Part shown: in pieces, positions 55,766-64,000 of the stretch
Layout of the letters: every line of letters begins with the position of its first letter
Position numbering within the stretch: position 1 is the stretch's first letter
NCBI RefSeq assembly: GCF_014467055.1
Contig: NZ_CP060696.1
Span: forward strand, 248,001-312,000
Direction of reading: 5' to 3'
DNA from: Caproicibacterium amylolyticum
GTDB taxonomy: Bacteria > Bacillota > Clostridia > Oscillospirales > Acutalibacteraceae
DNA length: 64,000 nt
Program-made: the position numbers and the translations under genes
The notes under the pieces: model-generated
The model's input: the letters and a program-made list of their open reading frames with translations, nothing else
Databases searched by the model: none
Told to the model about the DNA's origin: nothing

Positions 55766-56663
55766 ACGTGCAGCACGGACCACTGCCGCACCGGTCCGCT
55801 GGAAAAAAGCGGCGCTGCGCGCTTCCGCTGTGTGCTGTGCGTTTGCGCTGGTTGTTGGAGGCATTGCGATTGTCGGCAGCCGCCATTCGGTTGTTTCGCC
55901 CGCGGGAAATTCCGCAGTGAACGGTGCCGCGGCCGCCAAGCCGCAGAACAGCTTTGACCTTGCGGTTTACGCGGCAGGGGCAGCGAACAGCCAGAGAAAA
56001 ACTGTTGCGCTGGACGTGAAAGAGTTCGGTCAAGGCTACACTTTTTCTACCGGTGGGGTGGATGGACTGGATGAGGATAAAAATCATTTAACCAGTGATG
56101 TAAATTTCAAGTTACACCTGACGTGCAGCGGAAGCAATGTAAAATCAATGGAATATTCATTGGATACCGCAAAGCTTAACAAAAATGAAAAAGCTTACTT
56201 CTCAAAGTATAATGGGGAGTATTTAGATGAAAAATCTCGCAAATCTTTTGTGATTGATTACGCGGAGCAAACAAAACAATTTAAAGACAAGAAATATAGT
56301 ATTTTTCTGTCGGCACCCATGACTTATGAAGAATATAAAATTGAGGTAAATGAGGCGGATAAGGATTATCAGGCGCTGAAAGCTAACGAGTATCTGATGA
56401 ATGAGTTAGTATATCGCGATTCACAGGTATTGAGAAATACACGGCTGGTGTTGAAAGCAACTTTTAAGGATGGTTCCACACAAACTAAGAAATATCAGAT
56501 TGCACCGGTAAAAAATTATCTGTCCATTATGAATCAATACACAGATTATTCACTTGCGGCAAGTAGAGAACCGGAGGGTTCCAAAAAAGATGAAATGGTG
56601 GATAAAGCTGAAAAATATTTTGATGCACAGACACTGTTTACCATCACACAGGTAGATAACTGA
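55668..56663 (+). CDS. Probable anti-sigma factor, single-pass membrane protein
   Basis: This 331-aa protein has a cytoplasmic N-terminus (about 1-44, with a helical LMHQVYAPQQLKQRVLAAADCERA), one transmembrane helix (about 46-70) and a large extracellular part. Overlap with the sigma gene and the topology suggest it holds that sigma factor inactive until an outside signal. No zinc anti-sigma (ZAS) HxxxCxxC motif is seen. GGAGGAG precedes the start. The codon usage of the C-terminal half is more AT-rich than its neighbours. Confidence 0.75.
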   Translation: MKNADLNEYGNLMHQVYAPQQLKQRVLAAADCERAARTTAAPVRWKKAALRASAVCCAFALVVGGIAIVGSRHSVVSPAGNSAVNGAAAAKPQNSFDLAVYAAGAANSQRKTVALDVKEFGQGYTFSTGGVDGLDEDKNHLTSDVNFKLHLTCSGSNVKSMEYSLDTAKLNKNEKAYFSKYNGEYLDEKSRKSFVIDYAEQTKQFKDKKYSIFLSAPMTYEEYKIEVNEADKDYQALKANEYLMNELVYRDSQVLRNTRLVLKATFKDGSTQTKKYQIAPVKNYLSIMNQYTDYSLAASREPEGSKKDEMVDKAEKYFDAQTLFTITQVDN

Positions 56664-56687
56664 CTCGCGCAAAACGCAAATACAATT

Positions 56688-56740
56688 TAAAAAGGAACCG
56701 GGTGCTGTACACTTTTGTACAGCATCCGGTTCCTTTTTGC
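56688..56740. terminator. Bidirectional terminator, anti-sigma / GntR gene
   Basis: AAAAGGAACCGGGTGCTGTAC pairs with GTACAGCATCCGGTTCCTTTT (one mismatch), with A and T tracts on the outside. It is shared by the convergent genes. Confidence 0.9.
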
Positions 56741-56745
56741 GTCAG

Positions 56746-57123
56746 CTATTCTGCTTTCGGGTAGCAGCTGCGGATTAAATCCAGCAGTTCTTCCAGTGTC
56801 AGCCCCAGACCCTTGTAGTAGGCAAGGTCTTTGTGTAGGCGTTCCCGTACCAGTGCGTCACGCTTGCTGCCGAGTTCGCTGGGTTTGTGCGGCGCCACAA
56901 AACTGCCGCGCCCGGTCATTGTGTAAATAAATCCGCCGTTTTCAAGCATTTCCCATGCCTTTTTTACCGTAATGACGCTGATGCGCAGTTCCTTGGCAAC
57001 GGTGCGGATCGGCGGCAGGCAAGTATCCTGTGGCAGCTCTCCCTTTAGAATTTGTGCGCAGAGCTGCTCGTAAATCTGCTGATAAATTGGTTTTTCAGAA
57101 GTGTTGGAAATGACAATATCCAT
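56746..57123 (-). CDS. YtrA-type GntR-family transcriptional regulator
   Basis: This 125-aa regulator has a winged-helix domain (KPIYQQIYEQLCAQILKGELP ... LPPIRTVAKELRISVITVKKAWEMLENGGFIYTMTGRGSFVA) and a short C-terminal helix instead of a ligand domain, the YtrA type. Such regulators repress linked ABC transporters. It is the last gene of the operon, 6 bp after the permease. Its likely operator is the palindrome at 58655-58689. Confidence 0.93.
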   Translation of the reverse strand: MDIVISNTSEKPIYQQIYEQLCAQILKGELPQDTCLPPIRTVAKELRISVITVKKAWEMLENGGFIYTMTGRGSFVAPHKPSELGSKRDALVRERLHKDLAYYKGLGLTLEELLDLIRSCYPKAE

Positions 57124-57129
57124 AGGCGG

Positions 57130-57795
57130 TTATAAATCCACTTTCTCAAAATTCTTTACAGACTTCCGGTATGCCAGCAGAATGATCATTACAAATACGG
57201 CAATGCCTACTGCCAGTACCGCCAGCTGACCTGGCAGCTTCGTTACAGAGGTTGTATTGAGCGTGTCCCACAGCCACGGAATTAAACGGGTTGCTGCCTC
57301 CATAACGCCGCAGTAAACCACTGCCCCCAGCCATGCAAGGATGGTCGGCAGGGTGACTTTGTATCCAGTTTTGTAAAACAGCACGAAGAAAATGGCATCA
57401 AATACCGCATACATCATCAGCACCAATCCGTAAAGCCCCGGAGTCGCTTCAATGCCCGCTAGGTTTTCAGCAGGGTCTTTAATCAGCGCGTAGCGCAGCA
57501 CCGCAAACGGGATGGAAACTACAATCTGCAAAAACTGCAAAAAAATAATGGAGCAGAAGCGCGCTTTTACTGCGTCGGCTTTCCGCACGGGCAAAAGCAG
57601 GGTGAACAGCACATCTTTGTTTTCTTTTTCCGCAACAAAAAAGAAGTTGAACGAAATGAACATATAAATAAACGGAACATAGTACGGGTAGCTTGGAATC
57701 AGCAGCATAGTTCCCAGTAGCGGAAAAAGCAGCACTGCCGGATGTACCAACAGCTTAAATTCTTTATATAAAAGATTTTTCAGCATTTTGCTCAC
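57130..57795 (-). CDS. ABC-2 type transporter permease
   Basis: This 221-aa protein has six hydrophobic segments (about 17-35, 38-53, 80-100, 120-140, 150-165, 190-212). AEKENKDVLFTLLLPVRKADAVKARF is the characteristic loop of bacterial ABC-2 permeases that act with YtrA-type systems. The substrate is unknown. Its start overlaps the ATPase stop (ATGA). Confidence 0.88.
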   Translation of the reverse strand: MSKMLKNLLYKEFKLLVHPAVLLFPLLGTMLLIPSYPYYVPFIYMFISFNFFFVAEKENKDVLFTLLLPVRKADAVKARFCSIIFLQFLQIVVSIPFAVLRYALIKDPAENLAGIEATPGLYGLVLMMYAVFDAIFFVLFYKTGYKVTLPTILAWLGAVVYCGVMEAATRLIPWLWDTLNTTSVTKLPGQLAVLAVGIAVFVMIILLAYRKSVKNFEKVDL

Positions 57796-58634
57796 TCTTT
57801 CTCAATGTGAATCATGATTTCTTCCAAATTGGGTGTGGAAACCTCAAGTGCGGTGTCTGCCGGGATGGTCCCTGTTTTCATCAAAGCGGAGAAACCATAG
57901 GCATTTTTTTTGCAGCCAATCAATGCCTCTGCCGGCAGTGAAGCCTGCTGTGCCTGCGTTCCCTTTACCAGTTTGTAGGTGTTTAAAAATGTGTCTTTAT
58001 CGGTGCTGGCAATAATTTCACCTTTTTTGATATAAGTAATGAAATCCGCGCATTTTTCCAGGTCTGAAGTAATTTGAGTGGAAAATAAAATGCTGTGCTC
58101 ACCGTCTTCAATGACTTCCTGGAACAAGTCCAGCAGGTCATCGCGGGAAACCGGGTCCAGTCCGCTGGTCGGTTCATCCAAAATCAGCAGCTGCGCGTGG
58201 TGAGAAAGCGCCAGTGCCAGCGCGTATTTTACTTTCATGCCTTCGGAAAGCTGGTCAACGTGTTTGTTTTCGTCCAGTGCAAAACGTTCCAGATAGGTGC
58301 GGTAAGCGGAGTCATCCCAGTTGGGATAAAAGCGACGGGTTACATCCGTAATGGCCTTCAGTTTCTTCTTGGGGTAGTAGGTGATGCCGCCAAGTGTTAG
58401 GCCAATGTTTTGCTTGCAGGCAAATTCATCCTTTCGAATGTCATGCCCGACCACCTGGACACTGCCGCTGTCTGGATGCACCAGATTCAGCATGCTTTTT
58501 ATAGTTGTCGTTTTTCCGGCGCCGTTTCGGCCGATAAAGCCCATAATGTATCCTTTTTCGAGTTTAAACGAAATGTTTTGCAGGCTGAATGTTTCGTAGC
58601 GTTTGCTCAGGCCCTGTACGGAAAGCAGTTCCAT
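57792..58634 (-). CDS. ABC transporter ATP-binding protein
   Basis: This 280-aa ATPase has Walker A GRNGAGKTTT (about 36-45), the signature LSEGMKVKYALALALSHHAQ (about 135), Walker B LLILDEPTSGLDP, and a switch His region STQITSDLEK that is modified (Gln where His is common). It pairs with the permease at 57130. Transcription starts at a promoter overlapped by the palindromic operator. Confidence 0.93.
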   Translation of the reverse strand: MELLSVQGLSKRYETFSLQNISFKLEKGYIMGFIGRNGAGKTTTIKSMLNLVHPDSGSVQVVGHDIRKDEFACKQNIGLTLGGITYYPKKKLKAITDVTRRFYPNWDDSAYRTYLERFALDENKHVDQLSEGMKVKYALALALSHHAQLLILDEPTSGLDPVSRDDLLDLFQEVIEDGEHSILFSTQITSDLEKCADFITYIKKGEIIASTDKDTFLNTYKLVKGTQAQQASLPAEALIGCKKNAYGFSALMKTGTIPADTALEVSTPNLEEIMIHIEKE

Positions 58635-58654
58635 TTAACAAAATCCCCTCTGCC

Positions 58655-58710
58655 AATATATTGTGTATATAGTGTATACACAATATATTCTATGTGAAGA
58701 GATTTGTCAA
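58655..58710 (-). promoter_or_regulatory. Promoter and perfect 35-bp palindromic operator of the ABC/GntR operon
   Basis: The palindrome spans 58655-58689, with arms AATATATTGTGTATA and its exact complement separated by TAGTG. On the minus strand TTGACA (58710-58705), a 17-nt spacer and TATATT (58687-58682) form the promoter. The operator covers the -10 and the start site, so bound GntR protein would block transcription. The arms match perfectly over 15 bp. Confidence 0.9.
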
Positions 58711-58773
58711 GCACTTTCTCAAAAAAATGCAAAAAATTCCCCTTTGTCCGTTTCATGCTGCGGACAAAGGGGA

Positions 58774-59349
58774 TTATGCTGTGGCAAGGATGCTGTTGAA
58801 AATAATTTGCTGTGCTGCGGCAGCAACTGCGCACAGCGGCAGATTTGTGTCGGAACGAAACCATTCAATATACATGGAAACCAGTCCGGCGGCTGCAAAC
58901 TCCAGTGAAAGCTCCCGCAGCTTTGGGCGGGAAGTCGGCCGCTGTGCAGCAAGCATACGCAATTCATCTTTTAGTACCTGTTTTACACTGACCAGAAAGC
59001 GGCCGAAGTAATCACTGCGGACCAGCTGTCGGTAAAAGGGGAGGTCATGCTGAATCAGTTCGTTTAATCCGGAAAAAAGAGTGCTGATGCCGCTTTGCCG
59101 GTTGGTAAAGTCACAGTTTCGCAGCAGTAGGTGCAGGCCGTCCAAAAGCTGGTTTTCCATTTCGCGGAAAACATCAGTTAAGTCTGCGTAGTGCAGATAA
59201 AATGTTTTGCGGCTGATGTCGGCGGTATCCGTCAGTTCCCGCACAGTGATTTCGGAAACAGATTTGCGTGCCATGAGTGCGACCAATGCATCATGGATTG
59301 CAATTTTGGTTTTTTGAATCCGGCGGTCCGCAGTTTGCTTTTCTTCCAT
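58774..59349 (-). CDS. TetR/AcrR-family transcriptional regulator
   Basis: This 191-aa protein has the N-terminal DNA-binding helices QKTKIAIHDALVALMARKSVSEITVRELTDTADISRKTFYLHYADLTDVF, then a C-terminal all-helical ligand domain of the kind seen in regulators near YhgE proteins. It is divergent from the YhgE/Pip gene at 59774, which it may control. It has a promoter at 59425-59453. Confidence 0.93.
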   Translation of the reverse strand: MEEKQTADRRIQKTKIAIHDALVALMARKSVSEITVRELTDTADISRKTFYLHYADLTDVFREMENQLLDGLHLLLRNCDFTNRQSGISTLFSGLNELIQHDLPFYRQLVRSDYFGRFLVSVKQVLKDELRMLAAQRPTSRPKLRELSLEFAAAGLVSMYIEWFRSDTNLPLCAVAAAAQQIIFNSILATA

Positions 59350-59773
59350 GTATTGGCCTCACTTTCTGTCAATCCGTCCGCGGATATTCCAATTACACAT
59401 CTGTGCGTTTCTTTACAACTGTGTATTATAGCATGACGTGAAGTAGTGTGCAATAGAAAAATATAAATTAAAAAGGCCAGAAAACGCAGAGTATACGCAC
59501 AAAACCAGTTTTTCATTACCGAGACTATATAAAAATAATGAATAAAATATTTATATTGAATTTGTGAAAAATTAGGCTGATTTAAAATCATCGAAAAAAA
59601 TCCGCCCGACAGTTTTGCGAATCTGTAAAAAAACCATACACAGGCCCAGCCGTGACTATTGAGCCGAAAAAGCGGCTTTGCTAAACTGTTTTTTGTCGGA
59701 AGGATTTTACCTTCCAGCATCGTTTACCCCATGTTTGGATTCAAAATAATTTTTGAAGAAAGGAGTTATGCAA
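59350..59773. promoter_or_regulatory. Intergenic region between tetR-like and yhgE-like genes
   Basis: This AT-rich interval has no gene. It holds the tetR-type promoter on the minus strand: TTGCAC (59453-59448), 17 nt, TATAAT (59430-59425). A short hairpin AGCCG/CGGCT lies near 59661-59676. I could not find a clear palindromic operator or a strong plus-strand promoter. Confidence 0.6.
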
Positions 59774-62287
59774 ATGATAAAAAGAGAATGGCAAAAATTG
59801 TGGCACAACAAGTTTCTGACTTTGGCGGTACTCGTCATGGCACTGATTCCTACCTTGTACGCAACAATTTTCCTTGCTTCTATGTGGGACCCTTACGGTC
59901 AGGTCGAAAAGCTGCCCATCGCGATTGTGAACAATGACAAACCGGTTACCTATGAAGGCAAGGAACTGCAGGCGGGCAGTGATTTGGTGGATCGGCTGAA
60001 AAAGGAAAAGCCGCTGAACTGCAATTTTGTCAGTGCGGCAACAGCTGCAGCGGGTCTGAAAGATCACAGCTACTATATGGTAATTACGATTCCGGAGGAC
60101 TTTTCAAAAAACGCAACAACCCTGACAGATTCTACACCGAAAAAAATGGAACTGAGCTACGAATTAAATTCCGGTGCGAATTTCATTGCGTCTAAGCTTT
60201 GCACCAGTGCATCTGATAAAATCACAGCGAAGGTGACCAAAGCGGTCACTAAAACATATGCCGAAACACTGTTTGACAAGCTGAATGATGTTAAGGCTGG
60301 CTTTTCTGCAGCCGCGGATGGTTCGCAGAAGCTGGACAATGGTGTAAGAGACCTTGCGGCAGGAAACAAAACGATTACGCAGAACCTGCAGAAGCTGGCG
60401 TCTTCCAGCCTGACTTTCCGCGACGGTGCAAATCAGCTGGAAGTTGGCTTGGAACAGTACAAATCCGGTGCGCAGCAGCTTGCGAACGGTACGCAGACAC
60501 TGGCAAGCGGTGCAAACCAGATGCAGTCCGGTGTTACAGCACTTAACAATGGTGCCGGCAGCCTGCAGCAGGGTGTGACCCAGTACACAAAGGGCGCAGG
60601 ACAGATTGACAGCGGTCTGCAAAAACTTTCGCAGAATTCCGCACAGCTGAAGACCGGTGCAAACCAACTTTACGCTGGGCTTACCCAAATGCAGAAGCAG
60701 CTGCCCGCATTGACAAGCGGCCTTTCACAGCTTGGCAACGGCGGCAGCAGCCTGCAAAAGGGTGTTGACGATTACACTGCCGGTGTTACCAAGCTTTCCG
60801 CCGGTGCGCAGCAGTTGGTCAGCAACAGCAGCCAGCTGAGCGGCGGCGCTGCTCAGCTTTCAGGTGGGGCGGCTTCGCTTGCACAGAAAGCGCAGCAGAT
60901 TTCTGCGGCATTGAGTTCCGGTGCCATTGACGCACATACGGCCGCAGGCATGGTCAGTCAGCTTTCGGGCGGTGCAAGCCAGCTTGCCAGCGGTGCTTCT
61001 TCACTGGCTTCCGGCATAGGTACTTACACCTCCGGTGTTTCCACAGTTGCCGCCGGTTTACAGGAGCTGGACAAAAATTCCGAGCAGCTGAAAACCGGAA
61101 CCAAACAGCTGACGAATGGCTTACAGCAAATCAGCACACAGGCTCCGGCACTTACCAAAGGTCTGCAGCAGCTGTCAAGTGGTGCCTCCGCTCTTTCGGG
61201 CGGTGTCAGTGCCTACACAGACGGTGTGACACAGCTGACTGCGGGCAGTTCCACACTTACGAAAAACAGTGCTGCGTTGGTCAGCGGTTCCCAGCAGGTC
61301 AGCAGCGGTCTTTCACAGGTCAGCACAAAGGTACCGGAATTGGTGAACGGTGTGCAGCAGGTTAACACCGGTGCACAGAAGCTGGGCACCGGTGCGGATG
61401 CACTGCTTTCCGGTGCAAATCGGCTTGGCAGCGGCGCAACGCAAATCAGTGACGGCGCAGGCAAGCTAGCAGCTGGTTCTGCAACGTTGGGCACCGGCAT
61501 TTCTACCCTGAAAAACGGTACTTCTCAATTAAGCACGAAGCTTTCGGATGGCAGCAAGAAAGTGTCCGATGTACACACATCAGCTGCAACGTCCGATATG
61601 ATGAGTGAACCGGTGACTTCTGTATTGTCGGATTATACGGCTGCGAAGAACAACCTGCACGGTATGGCACCGTATATGATGGCAATCGCGCTGTTCATTG
61701 GCGGCCTTGTTATGTGTTTCATCTATCCAGTGTTTGACCCTTCAGTGAAAACACCAAGCAATGGTGTTGCATGGTGGGCAAGCAAGGCTTCTGTTTGGCT
61801 GCTGGTAGCTGTTTTGCAGGCCGTTGTTGAAGTGACCATGCTGATGCTGCTAAACGGCCTCAGCCCGGCAAAGGTCGGCGAAACCTACCTCGTTGCCATT
61901 GTGACTTCGCTTGCCTTTATGGCGATAATCAGCCTGTTTTCAACGGCACTTGGCAGAGTCGGCTCTTTCCTGATGATTGTATTCATGATTCTGCAGCTCA
62001 GCGGTTCAGCCGGTACTTACCCGATTGAAATTACAAATGATTTCTATCGGATGCTTCGGCCGTACCTGCCGATGACCTACAGCGTAGATGCCTTCCGTCA
62101 GGCAATCATTATGGGAAATGCAGGCCCCGGCATTGCAGGAGACCTGTTTGTTTTAGCAATGGTGGCGCTGGTCAGCACATTCCTCTGCATGGTATTTTAC
62201 AGTGTGCGTGTGTTTGTAAACCAAAAGAAGGGTGCGGATCTTGTTCCGCCGATTCTTGCAGTGCAGTTCAGCAATGACGAAGTTTAA
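59774..62287 (+). CDS. YhgE/Pip (phage infection protein) family membrane protein
   Basis: This 837-aa protein is an ABC-2-like membrane protein with one N-terminal helix (about 12-32) and about five C-terminal helices (about 635-815). The long extracellular middle (about 180-590) has many short repeats of the form L-x-x-G-A/S-x-x-L and Q-L-x-x-G, typical of YhgE. Pip homologues act as phage receptors or antigens; others join ESX/type VII gene clusters. No such cluster is here. The start at 59774 has AAGGAG at 8 nt. Confidence 0.92.
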   Translation: MIKREWQKLWHNKFLTLAVLVMALIPTLYATIFLASMWDPYGQVEKLPIAIVNNDKPVTYEGKELQAGSDLVDRLKKEKPLNCNFVSAATAAAGLKDHSYYMVITIPEDFSKNATTLTDSTPKKMELSYELNSGANFIASKLCTSASDKITAKVTKAVTKTYAETLFDKLNDVKAGFSAAADGSQKLDNGVRDLAAGNKTITQNLQKLASSSLTFRDGANQLEVGLEQYKSGAQQLANGTQTLASGANQMQSGVTALNNGAGSLQQGVTQYTKGAGQIDSGLQKLSQNSAQLKTGANQLYAGLTQMQKQLPALTSGLSQLGNGGSSLQKGVDDYTAGVTKLSAGAQQLVSNSSQLSGGAAQLSGGAASLAQKAQQISAALSSGAIDAHTAAGMVSQLSGGASQLASGASSLASGIGTYTSGVSTVAAGLQELDKNSEQLKTGTKQLTNGLQQISTQAPALTKGLQQLSSGASALSGGVSAYTDGVTQLTAGSSTLTKNSAALVSGSQQVSSGLSQVSTKVPELVNGVQQVNTGAQKLGTGADALLSGANRLGSGATQISDGAGKLAAGSATLGTGISTLKNGTSQLSTKLSDGSKKVSDVHTSAATSDMMSEPVTSVLSDYTAAKNNLHGMAPYMMAIALFIGGLVMCFIYPVFDPSVKTPSNGVAWWASKASVWLLVAVLQAVVEVTMLMLLNGLSPAKVGETYLVAIVTSLAFMAIISLFSTALGRVGSFLMIVFMILQLSGSAGTYPIEITNDFYRMLRPYLPMTYSVDAFRQAIIMGNAGPGIAGDLFVLAMVALVSTFLCMVFYSVRVFVNQKKGADLVPPILAVQFSNDEV

Positions 62288-62295
62288 TTTGTGAT

Positions 62296-62339
62296 TCAAA
62301 AAGCTCTGCTTTCCCGCAACAGGGAAAGCAGAGCTTTTC
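62296..62339. terminator. Bidirectional terminator, yhgE-like / ArAE-like genes
   Basis: AAAAGCTCTGCTTTCCC (62299-62315) pairs with GGGAAAGCAGAGCTTTT (62322-62338) around loop GCAACA. Confidence 0.9.
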
Positions 62340-62349
62340 TTATTTACAT

Positions 62350-63225
62350 TTACTTTTGCATGGTGGGCAGTTCTTTTTCACTCGAAACGGCTTCAGCCGG
62401 AATCCGCGGCTGCATTTCTTTCAGCAGGGAATTGGCACGGTTCAGGTGGTAAGCAAAAACCGTGGCAGTTTCACTGTTCAGATTCTTTTCCAAACGGTCG
62501 ATTGCCCACAAATCATTTAGAATTTCCTGATAAGTAACAAGTTTTCGTGCAATGACCGCAACAACATCGTCACGGTTGCGGAACAGCTTCCATTCTGAGG
62601 TGTACAGCCGAATATCACGCTCCAAGTGACGAATCTGCACTCGCACTGCCTCCAAGTCCGGTGCAGAAAGCCTGTTCTCGCAGACTTTGGCGGCGTAAAC
62701 GAGCATGGAATAAATCAGATTGTCTTTCTCAATAATGCTCTGTACGTAATTCGGCGGCAAAATCAGCAGGTTGACCGCCAGCGCGATTGCAATGCCAAGT
62801 ACAGCTGCAACCATGCACCACCAGACAGTTTGCACTGTGCCGGCGGTTTCAGGATGCAGCATGACCATTGCAAACATAAAGGAACCCATGAGTGTTCCGC
62901 GGCGCAGCTGCAGCAGCTGGCACAGAAAGATGACCAGAATAATGCCGATTCCGCAAAGACCTGCGTTTTGCGGAGAAACATGATAGAGCAAAGCACCGCA
63001 GACTGCACCGAGAATTGCGGCCAGCAGGTGGTCTTTACCGGTACGCACGGTGTTGTCAATGCTGCGCCCCATACTGATAATCGCCGTAACCACCGCGACG
63101 AACGGCTGCTGCAGCTGCAGCAGATCGCACACCGCCAAACACAAGGTAACGGCAATGCCTGTTTTAATGATGCGAAAGCCAAGATGGGGGTGGCGGCGCA
63201 GCCTGTGCGCGGTTTCTCTCATCAT
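62350..63225 (-). CDS. Aromatic-acid-exporter-like membrane protein (FUSC/ArAE family)
   Basis: This 291-aa protein has about six transmembrane segments in its N-terminal half (LGFRIIKTGIAVTLCLAVCDLL, PFVAVVTAIISMG, LLAAILGAVCGALLY and others), then a charged C-terminal helix bundle of about 130 aa. This matches the ArAE_1/DUF939 type. A transport substrate is not known here. Its first codon overlaps the HAD gene stop (ATGA). Confidence 0.87.
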   Translation of the reverse strand: MMRETAHRLRRHPHLGFRIIKTGIAVTLCLAVCDLLQLQQPFVAVVTAIISMGRSIDNTVRTGKDHLLAAILGAVCGALLYHVSPQNAGLCGIGIILVIFLCQLLQLRRGTLMGSFMFAMVMLHPETAGTVQTVWWCMVAAVLGIAIALAVNLLILPPNYVQSIIEKDNLIYSMLVYAAKVCENRLSAPDLEAVRVQIRHLERDIRLYTSEWKLFRNRDDVVAVIARKLVTYQEILNDLWAIDRLEKNLNSETATVFAYHLNRANSLLKEMQPRIPAEAVSSEKELPTMQK

Positions 63226-63902
63226 ACGGCTTTGTCCAGTCCGTGCAGCGCGATTTCCAGAAGCTGTGCCGGTTCTGAAACAACGGTGCAGGCATGTGCG
63301 GCTTCCAGTTCCTCGCGGTCACGAAATCCCCACAGCACTCCGGCGGTGTCCATGCCTGCGGCTTTGCCGGTTTGCATGTCGGTATTTGTGTCACCGATAT
63401 ACAGGCAGTCTTTTGGAGGGACGCCGAGGGTTTCTGCCAGCAGCAGAGCACCGTCCGGTGCCGGTTTGCAGGGAATACCCTCACATTTGCCCCGTACGGC
63501 ATCAAACGTGCCCGCGGGGAACAGCTTTGCAATAATCGGCTGTACCCAGCTGTCCGGTTTGTTGGAAAAGACAGCAGTTTTCAGACCGTGTCGGTGCAGA
63601 TTCTGCAGCAGCTGCGGCATACCGGGATAATTCCGGATGTCTTTGAGTGGGTCAGCACTGTAGTAGCTGTCGTACAGGAGGCGGACTTTTTGCAGATCCG
63701 CCTCCTGCCAGCCATTGGGGCAGACAATGTCCATCATGCGGTGAAGCTGTACCGCAACGCCGTTGCCAACAATATGGCGGTAGCGGTCAACTTCGATTTC
63801 CGGGTAGCCGCATTCCCGCAGCGCCCGGTTGGAAAAGCCCGCGATGGAGCACAGTGTGTTTGCCAGCGTGCCGTCCAGGTCAAAGATACAGGCTTTATAC
63901 AA
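63222..63902 (-). CDS. HAD-family phosphatase, phosphoglycolate-phosphatase-like
   Basis: This 226-aa HAD subfamily IA protein has motif I DLDGTLANT (residues 8-16), motif II VFSNKP, motif III Lys in CKPAPDGALL, and motif IV IGDTNTDMQTGKAAG. The natural substrate is uncertain among small phosphomonoesters. A TTG start at 63902 (LYKACIFDLDG) is used with AAGGTG upstream. It begins 2 bp after the unidentified gene to its left on the minus strand. Confidence 0.92.
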   Translation of the reverse strand: MYKACIFDLDGTLANTLCSIAGFSNRALRECGYPEIEVDRYRHIVGNGVAVQLHRMMDIVCPNGWQEADLQKVRLLYDSYYSADPLKDIRNYPGMPQLLQNLHRHGLKTAVFSNKPDSWVQPIIAKLFPAGTFDAVRGKCEGIPCKPAPDGALLLAETLGVPPKDCLYIGDTNTDMQTGKAAGMDTAGVLWGFRDREELEAAHACTVVSEPAQLLEIALHGLDKAV

Positions 63903-63904
63903 AT

Positions 63905-64000
63905 TTACACCTTCTTCACGATGTTTCCCTTTTCCTTATAAATAGATTCTGACGGAACGAAACCGCGCACGGAGCTGATGGGGTAAACGTTTGAGTGGCA
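63905..64000 (-). CDS. C-terminal end of an unidentified gene (window edge)
   Basis: Only the last 31 codons are visible on the minus strand, ending SSVRGFVPSESIYKEKGNIVKKV and TAA at 63905. The frame stays open to the window edge, and the gene lies 2 bp before the HAD gene, so it is probably in the same operon. The family cannot be decided from this fragment. Confidence 0.55.
   Translation of the reverse strand, partial: CHSNVYPISSVRGFVPSESIYKEKGNIVKKV

Noticed and set aside
55128..56087. Minus-strand frames under the sigma/anti-sigma genes
   Set aside because: Shadows of genes with clear motifs on the plus strand.
60390..61560. Apparent tandem DNA repeats or CRISPR-like array
   Set aside because: The repetition is within the coding frame of the YhgE protein (L-x-x-G units), with no constant-length spacers.

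Overview
The window looks like a chromosomal segment of a moderately GC-rich Firmicute of the class Clostridia, most likely Oscillospiraceae/Ruminococcaceae-like. This is inferred from the gene set (rny-ymdB, fakA-recG, T-box leaders, a KOW protein between map and infA, archaeal-type ProS, a Na+-pump oadB/oadG-like pair, zinc-type S14, BlaI/M56 pair), not from a database match. No rRNA, tRNA, CRISPR array or prophage was seen.

Layout. 1-5.6 kb (minus strand): recG (cut by the left edge), fakA/yloV, ymdB, rny. 5.6-8.4 kb: a possible 6S-like structured RNA, then a threonine T-box leader and thrS. 8.4-11.7 kb (minus): a secreted protein, then a blaI - M56 peptidase - DUF4358-like lipoprotein operon behind a promoter/operator that can be read directly. 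11.8-15.7 kb (plus): an isoleucine T-box leader followed by ilvB-ilvN-ilvA. 15.8-19.5 kb: a SpoVB/MATE-type flippase (minus), then a TauE/SafE exporter, a PNPOx-fold protein and prmA (plus). 19.5-27.7 kb (minus): almost the whole shikimate/aromatic pathway, with a fused aroE-aroK gene and then aroF-tyrA-aroB-aroA-aroC-pheA. In front of aroF sits a 35-codon leader peptide packed with Phe, Tyr and Trp codons and followed by an intrinsic terminator, a textbook arrangement for attenuation. 27.9-33.5 kb (plus): acpP, a dispersed repeat, oadB/oadG-like genes, proS, two small membrane or hypothetical proteins and a GT8 glycosyltransferase. 33.5-49.4 kb (plus): the complete S10-spc-alpha ribosomal protein superoperon (rpsJ to rplQ, including secY, adk, map, infA, rpoA), preceded by a leader of about 280 nt that contains an intrinsic terminator. 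49.5-55 kb: a 57-aa protein, a threonine-aldolase-like enzyme, a small hypothetical, a MITE-like repeat interrupted by an IS5-family insertion, and a large secreted 5'-nucleotidase. 55-64 kb: an ECF sigma/anti-sigma pair, an ABC transporter with a YtrA-type GntR regulator and a perfect 35-bp operator, a TetR regulator divergent from a YhgE/Pip protein, an aromatic-acid-exporter-like protein, a HAD phosphatase, and the last 31 codons of an unidentified gene at the right edge.

How the parts work together: most of the window is core biosynthesis and translation, and its amino-acid genes are controlled by RNA that senses charged or uncharged tRNA (two T-boxes and one leader-peptide attenuator). 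The accessory signals are the mobile repeat family (three loci, one split by the IS) and the regulator/transport modules in the last 10 kb. The least expected items are the Phe/Tyr/Trp leader upstream of aroF, the IS-in-MITE nesting with a visible target duplication, and the terminator-bearing S10 leader.
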